From Cyathus striatus (lineage: Eukaryota; Basidiomycota; Agaricomycetes; Agaricales; Nidulariaceae): a stretch of DNA of 64,000 bases. The notes under the pieces are model-generated. The model was not told where the DNA came from. It did not search any database and was given only the letters and a program-made list of their open reading frames with translations. Shown here in pieces: positions 47,430 through 60,409 of this stretch. Position 1 is the first letter of the stretch. The number at the start of each line of letters is the position of its first letter. Position numbers and translations under genes: made by a program. The DNA lies in assembly GCA_025738555.1 (NCBI GenBank), contig JAOVFP010000011.1:2294001-2358000 (forward strand). Reading direction: 5' to 3'.

Positions 47430-48090
47430 CTGCTAATGACAATCGACGCAATTGTTGGTGGGGTCTGTATACCATCACCCTTTGTCTTCCCACGTCTTAC
47501 TCACTCCTGCGTCTCCCAGCCAACGCAACCATTGATTGGGTCTGCGTGCCATTGCTCTCCTTTCTCTGTCCCCTCCCTCGGTGCGCTGCCATCCTCCTTT
47601 CTCAATCCCTTCCCCCAGGGCCTGTGTGCCGTCGCTCTCTTCCTCTCTCCATCCATTCACCCAGTCATCAATGCAATTGTTGGTGGGGTGGTGTACCACT
47701 GTCCTCTCTCTATCCCTTCCCCCTGTCAATGCAATTGTTGGTGAGGTTATGGTCATTGCTCTCCTCCATCCCCTTGCCATGTCAATGCAATCATTGGTGG
47801 GGTCAGTATTTCATTGCTCTCCTCTCACTGTCCCCTCTCCCTGTCAACACAATCATTAGTGGGGTCATGGCCATTGCCCTCCCTCCATCCCCTCACCCTG
47901 TCAATGCAATCGTTAGTGGGGTTGGTGTGCCATCCTCCTCTCTCGATCCCTTCCTCCAGGGTCTGTGCGCCCCCAATCGTCAACACATTTGTTGGTGGGG
48001 TCAGTGGATTGTTGGTGGAACCCCCTCCCCCTTTCTCTGTCACTCTCCCCCTGTTGATGGAGGTGATCGTTGGTGGGATTGTTGGTAGGG
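47430..48090. repeat. Degenerate minisatellite inside the hAT element
   Basis: About nine imperfect tandem units of roughly 53-75 bp share the core TCAATGCAATYRTTGGTGGG (near 47447, 47525, 47670, 47727, 47781, 47845, 47900, 47978 and 48053), separated by C/T-rich spacers. The long overlapping ORFs here come from the repeat and are not proteins. Confidence 0.75.
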
Positions 48091-48883
48091 TCGATTGACT
48101 AGAATTGTCCCTCCCATCTGATTTGTAGTTCTCGGGTATACTACCCTCTCCATTGGATTGTACATAGTCTTTTTTATTTAGTCTACCTGATGTAATGTCC
48201 TACTCCTTGTCTATATAACTATCTTTGCTTTGATTTCCTCCTATTGCCTCTTGGTCTTCGTGTCCAATCTTTCCAACCTAAGCTCATATTTATTACACTG
48301 CCAATTTACTAGCAATCCATACTATAGTTCCTCCTCTAGGTTACACTGTAACATTGTGCGAAACAAATGTCCTCCGTAAATTAAACCCTCTCGTATCTCT
48401 ACCTTTAAACTCACATTGCCGCACTGCTTATTAAAATAACACTTGTATTTACTCAACTACTAATTTACTTTGAATTCACTCACAAGCTATAATTGTCCTG
48501 CATAAAGTTTTATTTTTATTTCCCTAATTATTGCAAGCAAGGTTTTCGTCGACAAAGTCGACACTTCCCAGTCTTTAAGTTCATGGGAAGTTATAGTGGT
48601 TGAAAGTTAGTATCAATAAGTAGCGAATTAATTTGTTGAGGACTTGATTACCTGATCATCTAAGATACAAAAAAGGTTCATGTACTCGCACGGTCACACA
48701 TTGACAGCTTTGACAGCTTTCATTTTCACGTCAAACTTTTTCACGGTGTCAGCTTGACAGTGTCAGACAGTGTCGAGAACATCACTGGGCATCCTTGCTC
48801 AAGCATCGCAGGCATTTTGCCTGCTCTACACCTTCTTCCTCCCCCTCTTCTCCCTCCTTCAACCAAACTAACCCCTAACCCAG

Positions 48884-49312
48884 GCATTCGTCCTAACAGA
48901 CAGCACAACCCACTACCGCACCGAAGACCGCGGCAAATCATGGCGCGAATTCACAGTCCCCGCTCCCCCCGCCCTCGTAAGCAAACCCCTCACCTTCCAC
49001 TCCAACCTCAAGAACTATGGGTGGATAATGTATCAAGGTACATTATTCGAAGGGATAGGATGGGGTAGTGTATGTCATGATGAGGTCTGTCTTTTCTTTC
49101 TTTCTTGTGTTTGGAGGAAGGGGCTGATGGGTGGGTGCAGACGTATTACACCAAAGACGCATTCTCCAGCGACACCAAGAAACTCTTATCAGAAACTTCA
49201 AGTTGTCAATTCGCACATTCAAGCAAATATTTCAAACCTTCCGCACCCCAAGAACTCATCTACTGCGTCCCATTCGATACATCATCAACAGGGAGCACAC
49301 ACTCCGTTTCAT
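48884..49312 (+). pseudogene. VPS10 exons 3-4 (continuation of copy 2), truncated by fusion to GMC
   Basis: Exon 3 (48884-49084, 67 codons, after CCCAG) encodes [20 protein letters not shown], then [18 protein letters not shown] and WGSVCHDE. Exon 4 (from 49141) encodes [30 protein letters not shown] and [20 protein letters not shown]. These are consecutive blades of the fungal VPS10 propeller with conserved Cys. Phase and sequence follow exactly from exon 2 at 34538. At about 49312 the VPS10 frame stops and GMC sequence begins ([14 protein letters not shown]), so the rest of the receptor, including its membrane segment, is missing. Confidence 0.85.
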
Positions 49313-51058
49313 TTGATCGTCGGTACACAACACGATTGGGCTCATGAAACTGTTCCTCCAGTAAACCTTTCCAACCGCATTGTTGGGTGGCCTAGCGGGA
49401 AAGTACGTTTATCTCTCCTACTTGTTCGAGCTCGTCGGTTCGTTAGGAGTTGAAGTACTGATACGGATTGGTATTACGTAAGTTTTGGGAGGATCTTCAG
49501 CGATGAATGCGATATATCTCGTTCAACTTTCGCCGGCTGAGTTCGATGCGTGGGCTGAGATGTTGGATGGTTTGGAGGACGGTGAGTCTGGTATGTCCTC
49601 TTCTCTACCTTTGTTCTTTCATACTTTCCCTTTCTACCCGTTCCTTTATCAATTCGGTCTCCTTCCCTTTCTTCCATATTGTTATTATCTACCATCCTTA
49701 TATATCCATTTCTCTTGTTTATTCCCCTACCCCATGAATTTGTTCCAATAAGCTGACGCGCAAAAGGTGTAAACGCATCAACGTGCAACTTGTAAAACAT
49801 GTTCGCCGCCATGCGCAAATCCGAGAACTTTTCAGCCCCCTTGCCAGATCCAGAGCGAATTGCTAACATTCTTATGATGCTGGTAATTATGGGACGGATG
49901 GGCCGATGCATGTTTCATATCCTGCAATGTACGCCCCTTCCCTAGCTTACTTTTCAACCTAACATGTAAGCTAACAGCTGCTTCCTTTTTCGCGTTACTC
50001 ACAAAAAGCCAAATATCAGTAACATGAAATTGGACGAGCACCCTCGAAACCATCAGTGTTCCCAAGCAAACCACTCCCAACCTGCGGAAATAATCTAGGA
50101 GGATATATAACCGCCTCCTCAATCAACCCAACAAACTGGACAAGATTCTTCTCCTGCTCAGCGTACATCGGATCCCCTTCCCCCGCGGTCAAACCTCCAC
50201 ATTCTCCCTAACGCACTCGTCACCCATAGTCTTCTCCGATACAAGAACTAGGGAAAGCGATGCCGTAGCTACGGGTGTGGAGTACGCAGTAAGTGAAGAA
50301 GCTCCTAGGCAAATTGTTAATGTGAATCGGGAGGTTGTGGTTGCGGGGGGACCGATTGGGACGCCGAAGATTTTGATGTTGAGTGGAGTTGAGCCTTGCG
50401 TTATGCTTGAGAGAGTGGGGGTGGAGGTTATGGAATTGGCTGGAGTTGGGCAGAATCTGCAGGATCATCTTGTACGTTGTTTCGTTGTATTTTGGGGGAA
50501 GGGGGCTGATCCTTCAATCTTGGCTGTTGTAGAGGCTGGGGAAATGATGCGGGAGGCTAATTTTGAAACTACGGGGGATATTCAAGCGTCTCAGTCCGAT
50601 TTTTCAGTCAGTGCTTTCTCCCTGTATTTATTTTATTACCAATGCTGATCTCATTATAATTCCCCACTCGCTACAGCACACAGCAGAATTCCTCTCTTCA
50701 ATAAACAACGCAATAGCCCTCGTAAACCTGTCCACTCTCTTCAACCATGACCCCAACGCCATCTCAGCTATGCAAGCTGACATATCCTCTGCGTTCAACG
50801 ATTCCGTTGCTCTCGTCTGCGACGTACGGTCTAGCTGAGCTAGGCGCGCAACTGATTAAGGACAACCCAACTATTATGTCGGCGTCGTTGGCTACGTCTG
50901 ATGCTAAGACTTCGTCTGCTGGTTTGGCGGTTTGGGGAATGGTGGTTTGTGTACTTTTGCAACTGCTTTTTACTTGTAGATACTATTTTATTCTAATACG
51001 ATGCGACACCTCTTTCTTTTTTCTATTAGAAATTGACTTTCTGACGCTTATGAATTAG
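49313..51058 (+). pseudogene. GMC oxidoreductase relic B (nearly full middle and end)
   Basis: Pieces in order are [20 protein letters not shown] (49337-49400), VLGGSSAMNAIYLVQLSPAEFDAW (49484-49556), MFAAMRKSENFSAPLPDPERIAN, NLGGYITASSINPTNWTRFF, VEYAVSEEAPRQIVNVNREV, GGPIGTPKILMLSGVEP and LAGVGQNLQDHL (to about 50470), then HTAEFLSSINNAIALVNLS. The frame then jumps at about 50818 to the terminal exon ATYGLAELGAQLIKDNPTIM, skipping the HPxxS region present in relic A. The N-terminal FAD-binding segment is missing, replaced by VPS10. Several frame breaks (for example after ERIAN near 49872) show it is dead. Confidence 0.85.
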
Positions 51059-51613
51059 ATATCTTGGCTAGCTCAAGAACAAAATGTATGTATTGATAAA
51101 ATATATTTTAGGACGCACCCTCTGTCTTACATTCGCCGACACATGCTCGGCCGAGGTACTTTTATATTCGGATAACAGACCCGATCTATCCTGCGGAAGT
51201 ACCTAATCCATCTTTTGTTTTCAAGTTAAACATATATTCCCAAACGGACCAACAGTAATACTCGCCAGTTGGTCGTGCACAACATTACTACAGCTCATTA
51301 CAAGCTCCGAAGACTACCAAAACTTTGAAATGTTCGAGCACATTTAGGTAATTTGTCATTTGAGAGAACGGAGAACCGTATATAAAGTACTCGTATTTCA
51401 TCTCCCTGAGCTTGACATGTTCTGTACGTAGATCCATAAACGAGCATGAGCCTACCGAACAGTACGTCAGGTTCATTTCGCTTTCCATCCACCAAAACCA
51501 TCTTCTTTCCTACTCTGCAACCAATCCAACCATCATTTCTTTTATACTCTTACTATTGTCCCTCACCCACTCTACTTCTTCACGAGTGTCCTTACTCTCC
51601 TTTCTCGTCCTAA

Positions 51614-53131
<1,518 letters not shown>

Positions 53132-53139
53132 GGCTCGTT

Positions 53140-54150
53140 TGGAGTTTCTGGGGACGGTGGTTCATCCAATGACTACTGTAGTTATTCATCATACTTAAAA
53201 CTACATACCTCTGCCTGGTTATACGTTCGTTGTCTTTCATTCATTCTATTTACTTTACTCGTTGCAATATAAGAGATCAAGCTTGAGCTTCGATTCAGAT
53301 GTCTGATATAGTGTACATGCGCATGCAGTGCCAGTTATGCACTGGAATCACTGGATTGCTAGACACATATTTAACAAATGGCTTCTTTAAATTCATAATT
53401 CCGTTTGTTGAAAGGCTGGCGTGTTCTGTCAGCCTCACTGTGACTCAAACGTAGTTGACAGGATCAAAATGTGATCTTCGTTGCCTGTAAGTAAGAGTGG
53501 GCAACGAAAAAGAGCGGGAATAAAATTCGGAAGTGATCGATGTGCATTGTCGCGCAACGATGGTGAGGATGGACGAGTAGATAGGTAAGGATGCGATGTT
53601 ATGCTTATATTTGTCAGTATATCGGACCATAAAGGCCTTACACGGCGGGCTTTTGGCTGTCCTGTTCGAGTTGTCCTTTGGCCTGTCGTGTTGTCTGTCC
53701 TGTTCCGCATCAGACACGTGTTTGTCACAACTTTTGAACTGGCTCATGATGTTGGAGCGCAAGCGTTGCCAGATAGGTAGTATGTGATGTGCCGTTCCAG
53801 AGTGGTACATAAAATATACCAAATGACAGGTACATACCCATGTACCTCCACGCACGGTAAGCTAGATATTAGTCAGTGTGATGTTTCATAGTAAAACACT
53901 TGTAGCGATATAAGACTATATCTGTATTAGGAAAGTGAGGCGATCGAAGTGTGGTATCCACTTGGCCAATGGCGCCGCTAATTTAATTTATAACCAGGAG
54001 GGGGTGTCCACTAGGAATACTAGCAACTCAGATATAATAAGCCCTTGGGCTCTGGGGACCTGTACTCTTACTGAAGTACTGTAAGACAGCTGGCTTTCTA
54101 TTGACTTTCTATGCGCCAAGATAAAATAAAACAAGAGAATGAGAAACCAG
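53140..54150. other. Spacer with one tRNA-like half unit
   Basis: No protein family was recognised in 53140-53920. At 53930-54000 there is the 5' half of a tRNA-like unit (minus strand: GGCGCCATTGGCCAAGTGG with the CGATCG...arm) without its B box, a truncated member of the tRNA-like family. Confidence 0.5.
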
Positions 54151-54155
54151 AGAGC

Positions 54156-54253
54156 TACGCCGATGTGGAGTCGAACCCCTGCCGCTTGCTAATACAAGAA
54201 ATAGGATTGCTTCTAGTGGAAGGCGAGCATGATAACCGCTTCACCATTGGCGT
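54156..54253 (-). pseudogene. tRNA-Gly(TCC) pseudogene
   Basis: It aligns along its length with the intact copies but has mismatches in the acceptor (ACGCCAA against TCGGCGT), the anticodon stem (CTCGC against GCAAG) and the T stem (one C changed to A), and a different intron. The anticodon TCC is still readable. Probably not functional. Confidence 0.75.
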
Positions 54254-54329
54254 GTCTTAAATGTTTTCACTATGCACTCTAACACAATCCCGCAGCACCC
54301 TCCGAGCTGCCCACAGCACACATATTCAA

Positions 54330-54475
54330 GCTCAACGGCAACTCAACGACATGCAGTAATTCCACCTAAACTTGAAGTTTCTCCTCTTCCTTCTCCTTCG
54401 CTCAAGTGACCGCCCTCGCCTCTCCATCGTCACATCTACCGCCGAAACATAATGCATAATCCACCGACCTATCAT
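54330..54475 (+). pseudogene. 5' fragment of a GMC gene (signal peptide region only)
   Basis: CACATCTACCGCCGAAACAT and the preceding C/T-rich hydrophobic leader match 56995-57095 (start of relic D) closely, then similarity ends at about 54475. It shows that yet another GMC copy began here after the tRNA-Gly relic, following the same order as elsewhere. Confidence 0.6.
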
Positions 54476-55354
54476 AGGAATATATGGGTTACGTTCTCCT
54501 GTCCACCGATTCAGTGACAAAGATTCCATGAGTTGCTCGCGGTTATGGGCTGCTGCGGGTATGGAATAGGACAAGTTCGACTGTATATGCTTCTACTTCC
54601 ATCACCATCCTGTATACACAGTCTTCAAAATACCATCAACGCCTCGAATAGCTTGCATCAAGCTCTTCCCCGAATCTCTCGTGCCGCCAGAGTCCATACT
54701 TAGCATCCGACATAATCGTTTCGGCTACCCTTGATTCATATATCGGTTAACCCATTTTCCCGGCGCTCATGAGTGGTAGGCTACGTACTTCAAGTTAGTT
54801 CCAGTGACATTCTAATATATAATCATTGTCTAAAAACTTATACTTTATCATTATATTTCGCACAGTCCATGCTGCACATATTTCAGTCCACTTGCACGTT
54901 AGAGTACTTTGTACATCAAAATCATCGCTAATCTTGTAATTTATTGAATTTATTAGGCAAAAACTCAGTTCGCCATGGTTACGCATAACGAAGTACATGA
55001 AACGATGTTATAAGGAAGTTATCGCATCATAATATCCTGTCTTGATCTTTAAATTGTTTTGACCGCAGTGTCTAACCAGGGTAAGACAGCTTGCATAGCA
55101 CTGTCGCGTCAAAAATAAGGTGGCTGTTCCCCATATCAGTATGCTGTTCTATTTACCCAGCTCTAGTAGGTGTATTATTGTCATACCCTCATAATTCTTA
55201 CTAGGTTGCCATAATGTGCCCATCTAGTACCATGTCAACGAACCATCACTGACAAGTGTACACACAGTCTTGCTCAGCCTTCCCAATTACCTCCTTTATA
55301 ATAGCCATTGTAGTTTTGAATAATTCGATTCGAAAGACGTCTTGCCGTTATGTC

Positions 55355-56408
55355 TCATCTCTCCTGTCATAAGACGCCCCTTCGAGTAAACTGTAACGCT
55401 GTTCTCGGTTCAATCATTGTACAGGCATTCTTAAGTGGTTTATCACTCTGAGTATTTTATGTAGTAACTAGTGTTCTGATGCATATTCACTATTCTTAGG
55501 TTTCCACACGCTCATTATATACCGTACAGTTTACGCTGCAGGTGAGATTGAAGAACGTACTACTCGTACACGAGTATGAACTTACATTGCACCACTTTAA
55601 GTATTACGAAATAGCCAGAGACACATATTCCTTATGATTATCTTGATATTCTTATATGTTTTAAACATGACCAATTTCGCAGCTTCTTGGGTAGCAGCAA
55701 GATCTGTTATAGTCACCTCCAATGACACACAAATGCTACCCCACATGGTATTGGTTGAGGGTCTTACGGGTATGGTGGCAGTATTGATCGCAGACACGTT
55801 GTTGGTGGGTACTAATTTAATCGCCGTCTCCAGTCACACCGTTCTTACTTCTTAATGTTGTGCCATTGTTGTATCGTACAATCGGATATGCTAGGCCTGG
55901 AGATGCTACTTTCTGTGGCTTAAAAAGAAATGGCTTTTGGCACTATTCGCAGTTCCTCTCTTAGGAGAAGTTGGTAAGTCATCGAACATGTCATGAGGCA
56001 ACTAGTGTTGATACTACTGTACCACTAGTCTTGATTCCAGTGCAACTTGTGCTCACTTGTCATGACGGAAACTCCTCATTCGCACAGGCTGCAATGTGTT
56101 TCTATTCCATATCATTGGGTATTACAGTTATTGCAACATTGATGATTATCTATCGCATTATAACTGTATCGAGAGAAGCAGTATCGGAAACCGCTAGAAA
56201 ATATGGATACATTATCAAAATTCTCGTTGAGTCGGGGATCATATATTCCATTTCACTGCTCATCACAGTTATCGTTGAATCACGTCTGAGTGCGAGCTCG
56301 TTGGCAATGGAAGCAAGGTTCTATGCAGGTGCTATTCTAATTCCGGTTGCGGTGAGCGTGCTACACCATTCATTCCAGTTTTACCTACTTATGGTCAATC
56401 GGGTCTAA
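55355..56408 (+). pseudogene. Seven-helix membrane protein relic (orphan basidiomycete family)
   Basis: A possible start MSHLSCHKTPLRVNCNAVLG (55355) leads into the hydrophobic VLGSIIVQAFLSGLSL, stopped by TGA near 55450. Further segments are MTNFAASWVAARSVIVTSND, VEGLTGMVAVLIADTLLV (55755-55808), and a long open exon (to 56408) with four hydrophobic stretches, including FYSISLGITVIATLMIIYRIITVSREAV and YIIKILVESGIIYSISLLIT. The YRI-xxVxRE and IKILVESGxxYS pattern is typical of a large agaricomycete group of multi-helix proteins of unknown function. The stop in helix 1 and the lost RCYxIW motif region suggest a pseudogene. Confidence 0.55.
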
Positions 56409-56979
56409 CACAGGGAATTGCACCCACATTGATATCTGAGCGTGTTATGGCCAGCCCGAAGCATGAAGAAGACAGATGTGCTCAGACATCCTCCCTGAGG
56501 TTTAGACACTCAACCCTAGTAGATGGTACCCACCAAGAGATTAACCTTAATGCCAACCCTTCTGGTTGAGGAGGCTTATCTCGGGCTTGTGATGGATCCA
56601 AGCGTAATAACTTCATGATAATACAGACAGCTCATAAGTTTGAAGTAGTACATAAGCTTTTCAGTACTAATCTAATTGAGTGAGATAAGTAATTTGCAAA
56701 ACTCCTTGAAAACTCCCGGATAATTGCTTTCTCGTTTTTCGTGCTTCGGCCGGGGCCGTCCGATCCCGATTTCTCACGCAGATTGCGCGCACCTGAACCC
56801 ATCTCTAACCCAATAAGACCGTGAGAAGACATAGATCTCACTAGCACCGGTGACGCGCCCGCAACACTCTCCTACCCAACATCCACTGTCCCGGAGTACC
56901 GTACTTATCCCAACTGCCACAGCACGCAATGCGTATCTTTCCTTACGACACATAGAGAAACCAACGTCTATTCAAACTC

Positions 56980-58330
56980 AAATACGACCCCACCTAAACT
57001 CTTTCTCCTCCTCTTTCTCCTTCGTTCAAGTGACCGTCCTCGACTCTCCATCGCCACATCTACCGCCGAAACATAATGCATAACCCACCGACCTCTAGTC
57101 CTCTTATAATTGGCCTTGCCTGACTCGTCATGGCTTCCCGATTGTCTGAAGATGCTGATGGGATCTTGTTAGTTCCAGAACCTGGTTCATCTGAGGACAA
57201 AGAATAGGACGTATCAGTGTTTTTTTTTCTTCTCTGAGAGATTTGAGTGGGCACTGATGAGCTATTGTGATCACTGTTATAGTACCTTCAGGCGCGTTTT
57301 ATAATAGTAACGTCGGCACGCGATGCAATCAGACCAGGTCAACCGGTCCAAGCGAGTTAGATGGCCTACGTAGTACTAGGAAAGGTACATGTCTTAACGT
57401 AGAACGTATTCGAATTGTCGGTTCATTAAGATCAACAGTACTGATATTGACATATAGTACGTAGGTTCTGGGAGGAATGATCGTCAGCGATGGATGTGAT
57501 TTACTTCAACTGAGATCAGTGTGTGGACTGAGTCGCTGAACAATTTGGAGAACGATGACTCTTCGCCCCAAAGCTGTAAGTCATTCCTTTGCATTCTTTA
57601 TCTACTTGTTTTTATCCTATTCGTTTCCCTATTCGCCTTTTCTCATACGTTATACTCATCATTCTTCTTTCTACCGTTCTCCTCCTCGCCTCCGTCTCCT
57701 ATCTCGTTTGTCTCACCAGTCATTCAATTTCCGTTCTATCTTCTCGTCGCCCAACCTCCCCTCATTGTTCTTCTTTCCTCTTCTCCCTTTGTGTCCCTGC
57801 GCAACTCTGCCCCTCTTCCATCTCCTTCATTCTTTTATTCTTCCCGCCTTCCTTTTAGCTTTCTGTCTATATTGAAACTCACATAACGCTAGGCGTAAAC
57901 GCATCAACGTAGAACTATCAAGACGCTCATTGTTATGCGAACATTGAGATATCTCTGCCATCATACCTGAGACAGATCCCTAATATCCACTACGACACGG
58001 TGAATTATGGGACAGAGGAGAGATGCATGTCTTATCGTGCCATGTACGTTCATCGCCTTATTGTATTTGTTTTACAATTCCTACCCCTTCTTCGCTACTT
58101 CCTATGAGCACTAGCGGCTCCTTCAGTTTCATTGACTTCCTTCCGTACTTACCACTCTACCCGCCTCACCGCTACTTTACACTTCCTTGCCTTTCAAGTT
58201 CACCTTTCAGACTAAACGGACACTAACTCACCCACTATTTCCAGTCAAATCTCTGTGACAGTCAACCGGACCAGCACCCTCCAAACCATCGGTGTTCCTG
58301 AACTTATGGGGATAGAGTCACTATAACCAT
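56980..58330 (+). pseudogene. GMC oxidoreductase relic D (heavily decayed)
   Basis: The leader (HLPPKHNA region, about 57055), an ASRLSEDADGILLV piece (about 57130-57170), VLGG near 57465, VNRTSTLQTIGVPEL (58263-58305) and NIHYDTVNYGTEE (about 57980-58018) follow the order of relic C. Substitutions and frame breaks are far more numerous. C/T-rich introns of 200-300 bp (57590-57880, 58040-58240) make long spurious ORFs. No C-terminal exon was found. Confidence 0.7.
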
Positions 58331-58499
58331 CTCATCAAACCAATAAATTAAACACCCTCTGATAAACCGTCGACATTTGAACTACTGACTGATTACACTA
58401 TTTGTGCACAGGGCTGTTAGAATCTTAGATATGGCTCTTCGCAACATTTTTGGCAAGTTATATCCTTCACTGACGAGTATCAAAGAAAAAGGATACCAT

Positions 58500-59660
58500 A
58501 GCTGGAAAGTACGCTGATGGGGATTTGAACCCCTAATTGATGCACTAGGCTATCGAAGTGTCGTAATCACTTCACCGATGGCGCCGTTAATTTCACTTAT
58601 AACCAAGCGTAGTTAACTAGTGAGAGGAGGTTATAATATTTCTTAAAGAAAAGCTGACCTGACATAAGTTGACTGGAATAATAGATAGTGGGATGTTCGA
58701 AGCACTACCACTTGGCTTCGCAATGTAAATTATCACGGGAATGTAACGAAAAACTTTTGATTAGAACAGAAATAATAAGCCTGTGGGGATTTGAGCCCCT
58801 ACTTGATTTTGTGCAGGAGGCTATCGAAGTGTGGTAACCGCTATATCAACGGCGTCGCTGAATTACGTATAATAAAGTATAGATATCTAGTGAAAGGAAG
58901 TTATAATATCACTTGATAAAAAACGATTGCAAAACATTATACTTGGATGACATAGTAGAGAGTAGCACCACGCCCACTTACGCGACGTACACCATCATTC
59001 CAACACTTTGGCGTATAGCCACTCATACCTAAAATATGGTGCGCGCTCACTAACCATGACGCCTCCAGCCACACATCTCCTGGTGTCCTACCCCAGGTGG
59101 GGCATCCCGAGAATTATACTTTACAGCCGCATTCGTACTCAACCGAATCCCTCCTTACTTCATACGATACTTAGAACAATACCTCACTATAAGGTAGACA
59201 TTACACTGTCGCAACATATGGTTGACCATTACCGACATAAAATACAGGATTAAAATAAAAAATAAAAAATAAAAAAGTAGAGAGTAGAACATTCGACCCA
59301 CTACGGCTTGCTTTGCAGTATACACTGAGGAAGGCAAGCATGATCATATTAACCTCTACTCTTTTACGGTGTTAGTACTTGCATGCATAATGGTGGAGTT
59401 GTACACATATGCCATATATACCTTTTCACTCGAATTTGTTTTAGCCTGGTACATAATGTAGTAGTAGAAAGTGAAACGTTCGAACTGCTACTGCTTTCTT
59501 CTCGGCGTATGCTTCACAGCTGCACATTATTACTGCCACAAAAAATAGACAGCTTTTTGAATAGCGACATGCCATGCGCCTGTGGGGATTTGAACCCCTA
59601 CTTGATTTCGTGCACAGAGTCTCTCAAGGTGCGGTATCTGCTTTACCAACGGCGCCGTTG
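58500..59660 (-). repeat. tRNA-like units (array 3)
   Basis: Three minus-strand units have B boxes near 58523, 58793 and 59590, plus part of another at 53930. The unit at about 59575-59656 is one of the best preserved in the window: GGCGCCGTTGGTAAAGCAG, D stem GGTA/TACC, T arm GGGGTTCAAATCCCC, and the upstream TTATAAAC. Unrelated sequence with a short A-rich tract (59250-59275) separates units two and three. Confidence 0.7.
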
Positions 59661-59775
59661 ATTTTGTTTATAATAAAACGCCGATATCTAGTACTAAATA
59701 TACTAGAAACTCGGATGTAAATTGTAATACGCCAATGAGGACTTGTACTCAACTCCTGTCGCTAGCACTGAGCTT

Positions 59776-60147
59776 TTTTTTTTTTTTTGCAATCATGTAT
59801 TTAATGTCGGTGATGGGGTACCACATGTCGCGACAAAGGAACGTCTATTTGTAAATATAAGTGTGGTAGGGAGTGTGAGATAATTTGTATCGTAGATGAG
59901 AAATCCGTATGCATGGTCCGTCGTCTATATATATTGAAACTCGGGATGCCCTGCCGAGAGTAGGGCACCAGGAGGGGAGAAGCGGAGGCATCTCTTGGGG
60001 AGAGCGCACCGTAATGTGGTTGTTTTTATGGCCTGGGCGCCAGGGCAGCGGTGTCATAAGGGTTCGGTGGGTGTTGAGTCTCTGTTGTGTGGTCCAAATC
60101 CATTCCATCCTGCAATTCGTCATCAGCCTCAAACTTCGTCGGAGGGG
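59776..60147 (-). mobile_element. 5'-truncated LINE insertion with A tail and 12-bp target duplication
   Basis: On the minus strand the piece encodes the end of an ORF (RRSLRLMTNCRMEWIWTTQQ ... LRYKLSHTPYHTYIYK, stop at about 59845) and ends in a run of A (59776-59788 as T on the plus strand). AGCACTGAGCTT flanks it at 59764-59775 and 60148-60159. It split a tRNA-Gly relic: the two halves on either side align to 33690-33785, where the site is uninterrupted. It is a different LINE lineage from the 20115-20398 insert, since the tails differ. Confidence 0.85.
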
Positions 60148-60409
60148 AGCACTGAGCTTATTGAAGTTAATCTTGTATTTTATATGGAAGGCAAGCAAGA
60201 TAACGGCATCACCGTTAGTGTATTGTTCTAAGTAGTTAGGCCGTGTCACCGTCACGTACTAAGTATAGTGTAGCTGCTATTATTTCGATTACTGAAGTAC
60301 AGTAAAGAAGCGAAGTTTGGATTACGAAATTAAGGTACTTATACTATAAGTTAGTGTTTTATGCACCAAGATAATAGATTTAAAAACTCCAGCAGGGGTT
60401 GGGCCCGGT

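Larger units (their letters stand above)
43960..48795 (+). mobile_element. hAT transposon with transposase (43968-48787) and perfect 8-bp target duplication
   Basis: The element begins CAGTGATGGTCGTGTC and ends with the inverse of CAGTGATGTTCTCGACAC, the CAGTG start being canonical for hAT. GGCATCCT flanks it at 43960-43967 and 48788-48795. Inside are a multi-exon hAT transposase (44272-47185) and a G/T- and C/T-rich minisatellite (47430-48090). Joining the flanks rebuilds the junction GGCATCCTTGCTCAA seen at the end of A2 (38888-38902), so it landed in the end of the Ngaro/PAT-like element and is younger than it. Confidence 0.95.

Noticed and set aside
47213..48088. A 291-aa open frame and overlapping frames as a protein
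   Set aside because: All are translations of a tandem repeat and several frames are open at once; no domain is visible.
57521..57886. Ser/Phe/Leu-rich ORFs (also 61316-61637 and 49485-49751)
   Set aside because: They fall in C/T-rich introns of GMC relics, between exon pieces in the same positions of each relic.
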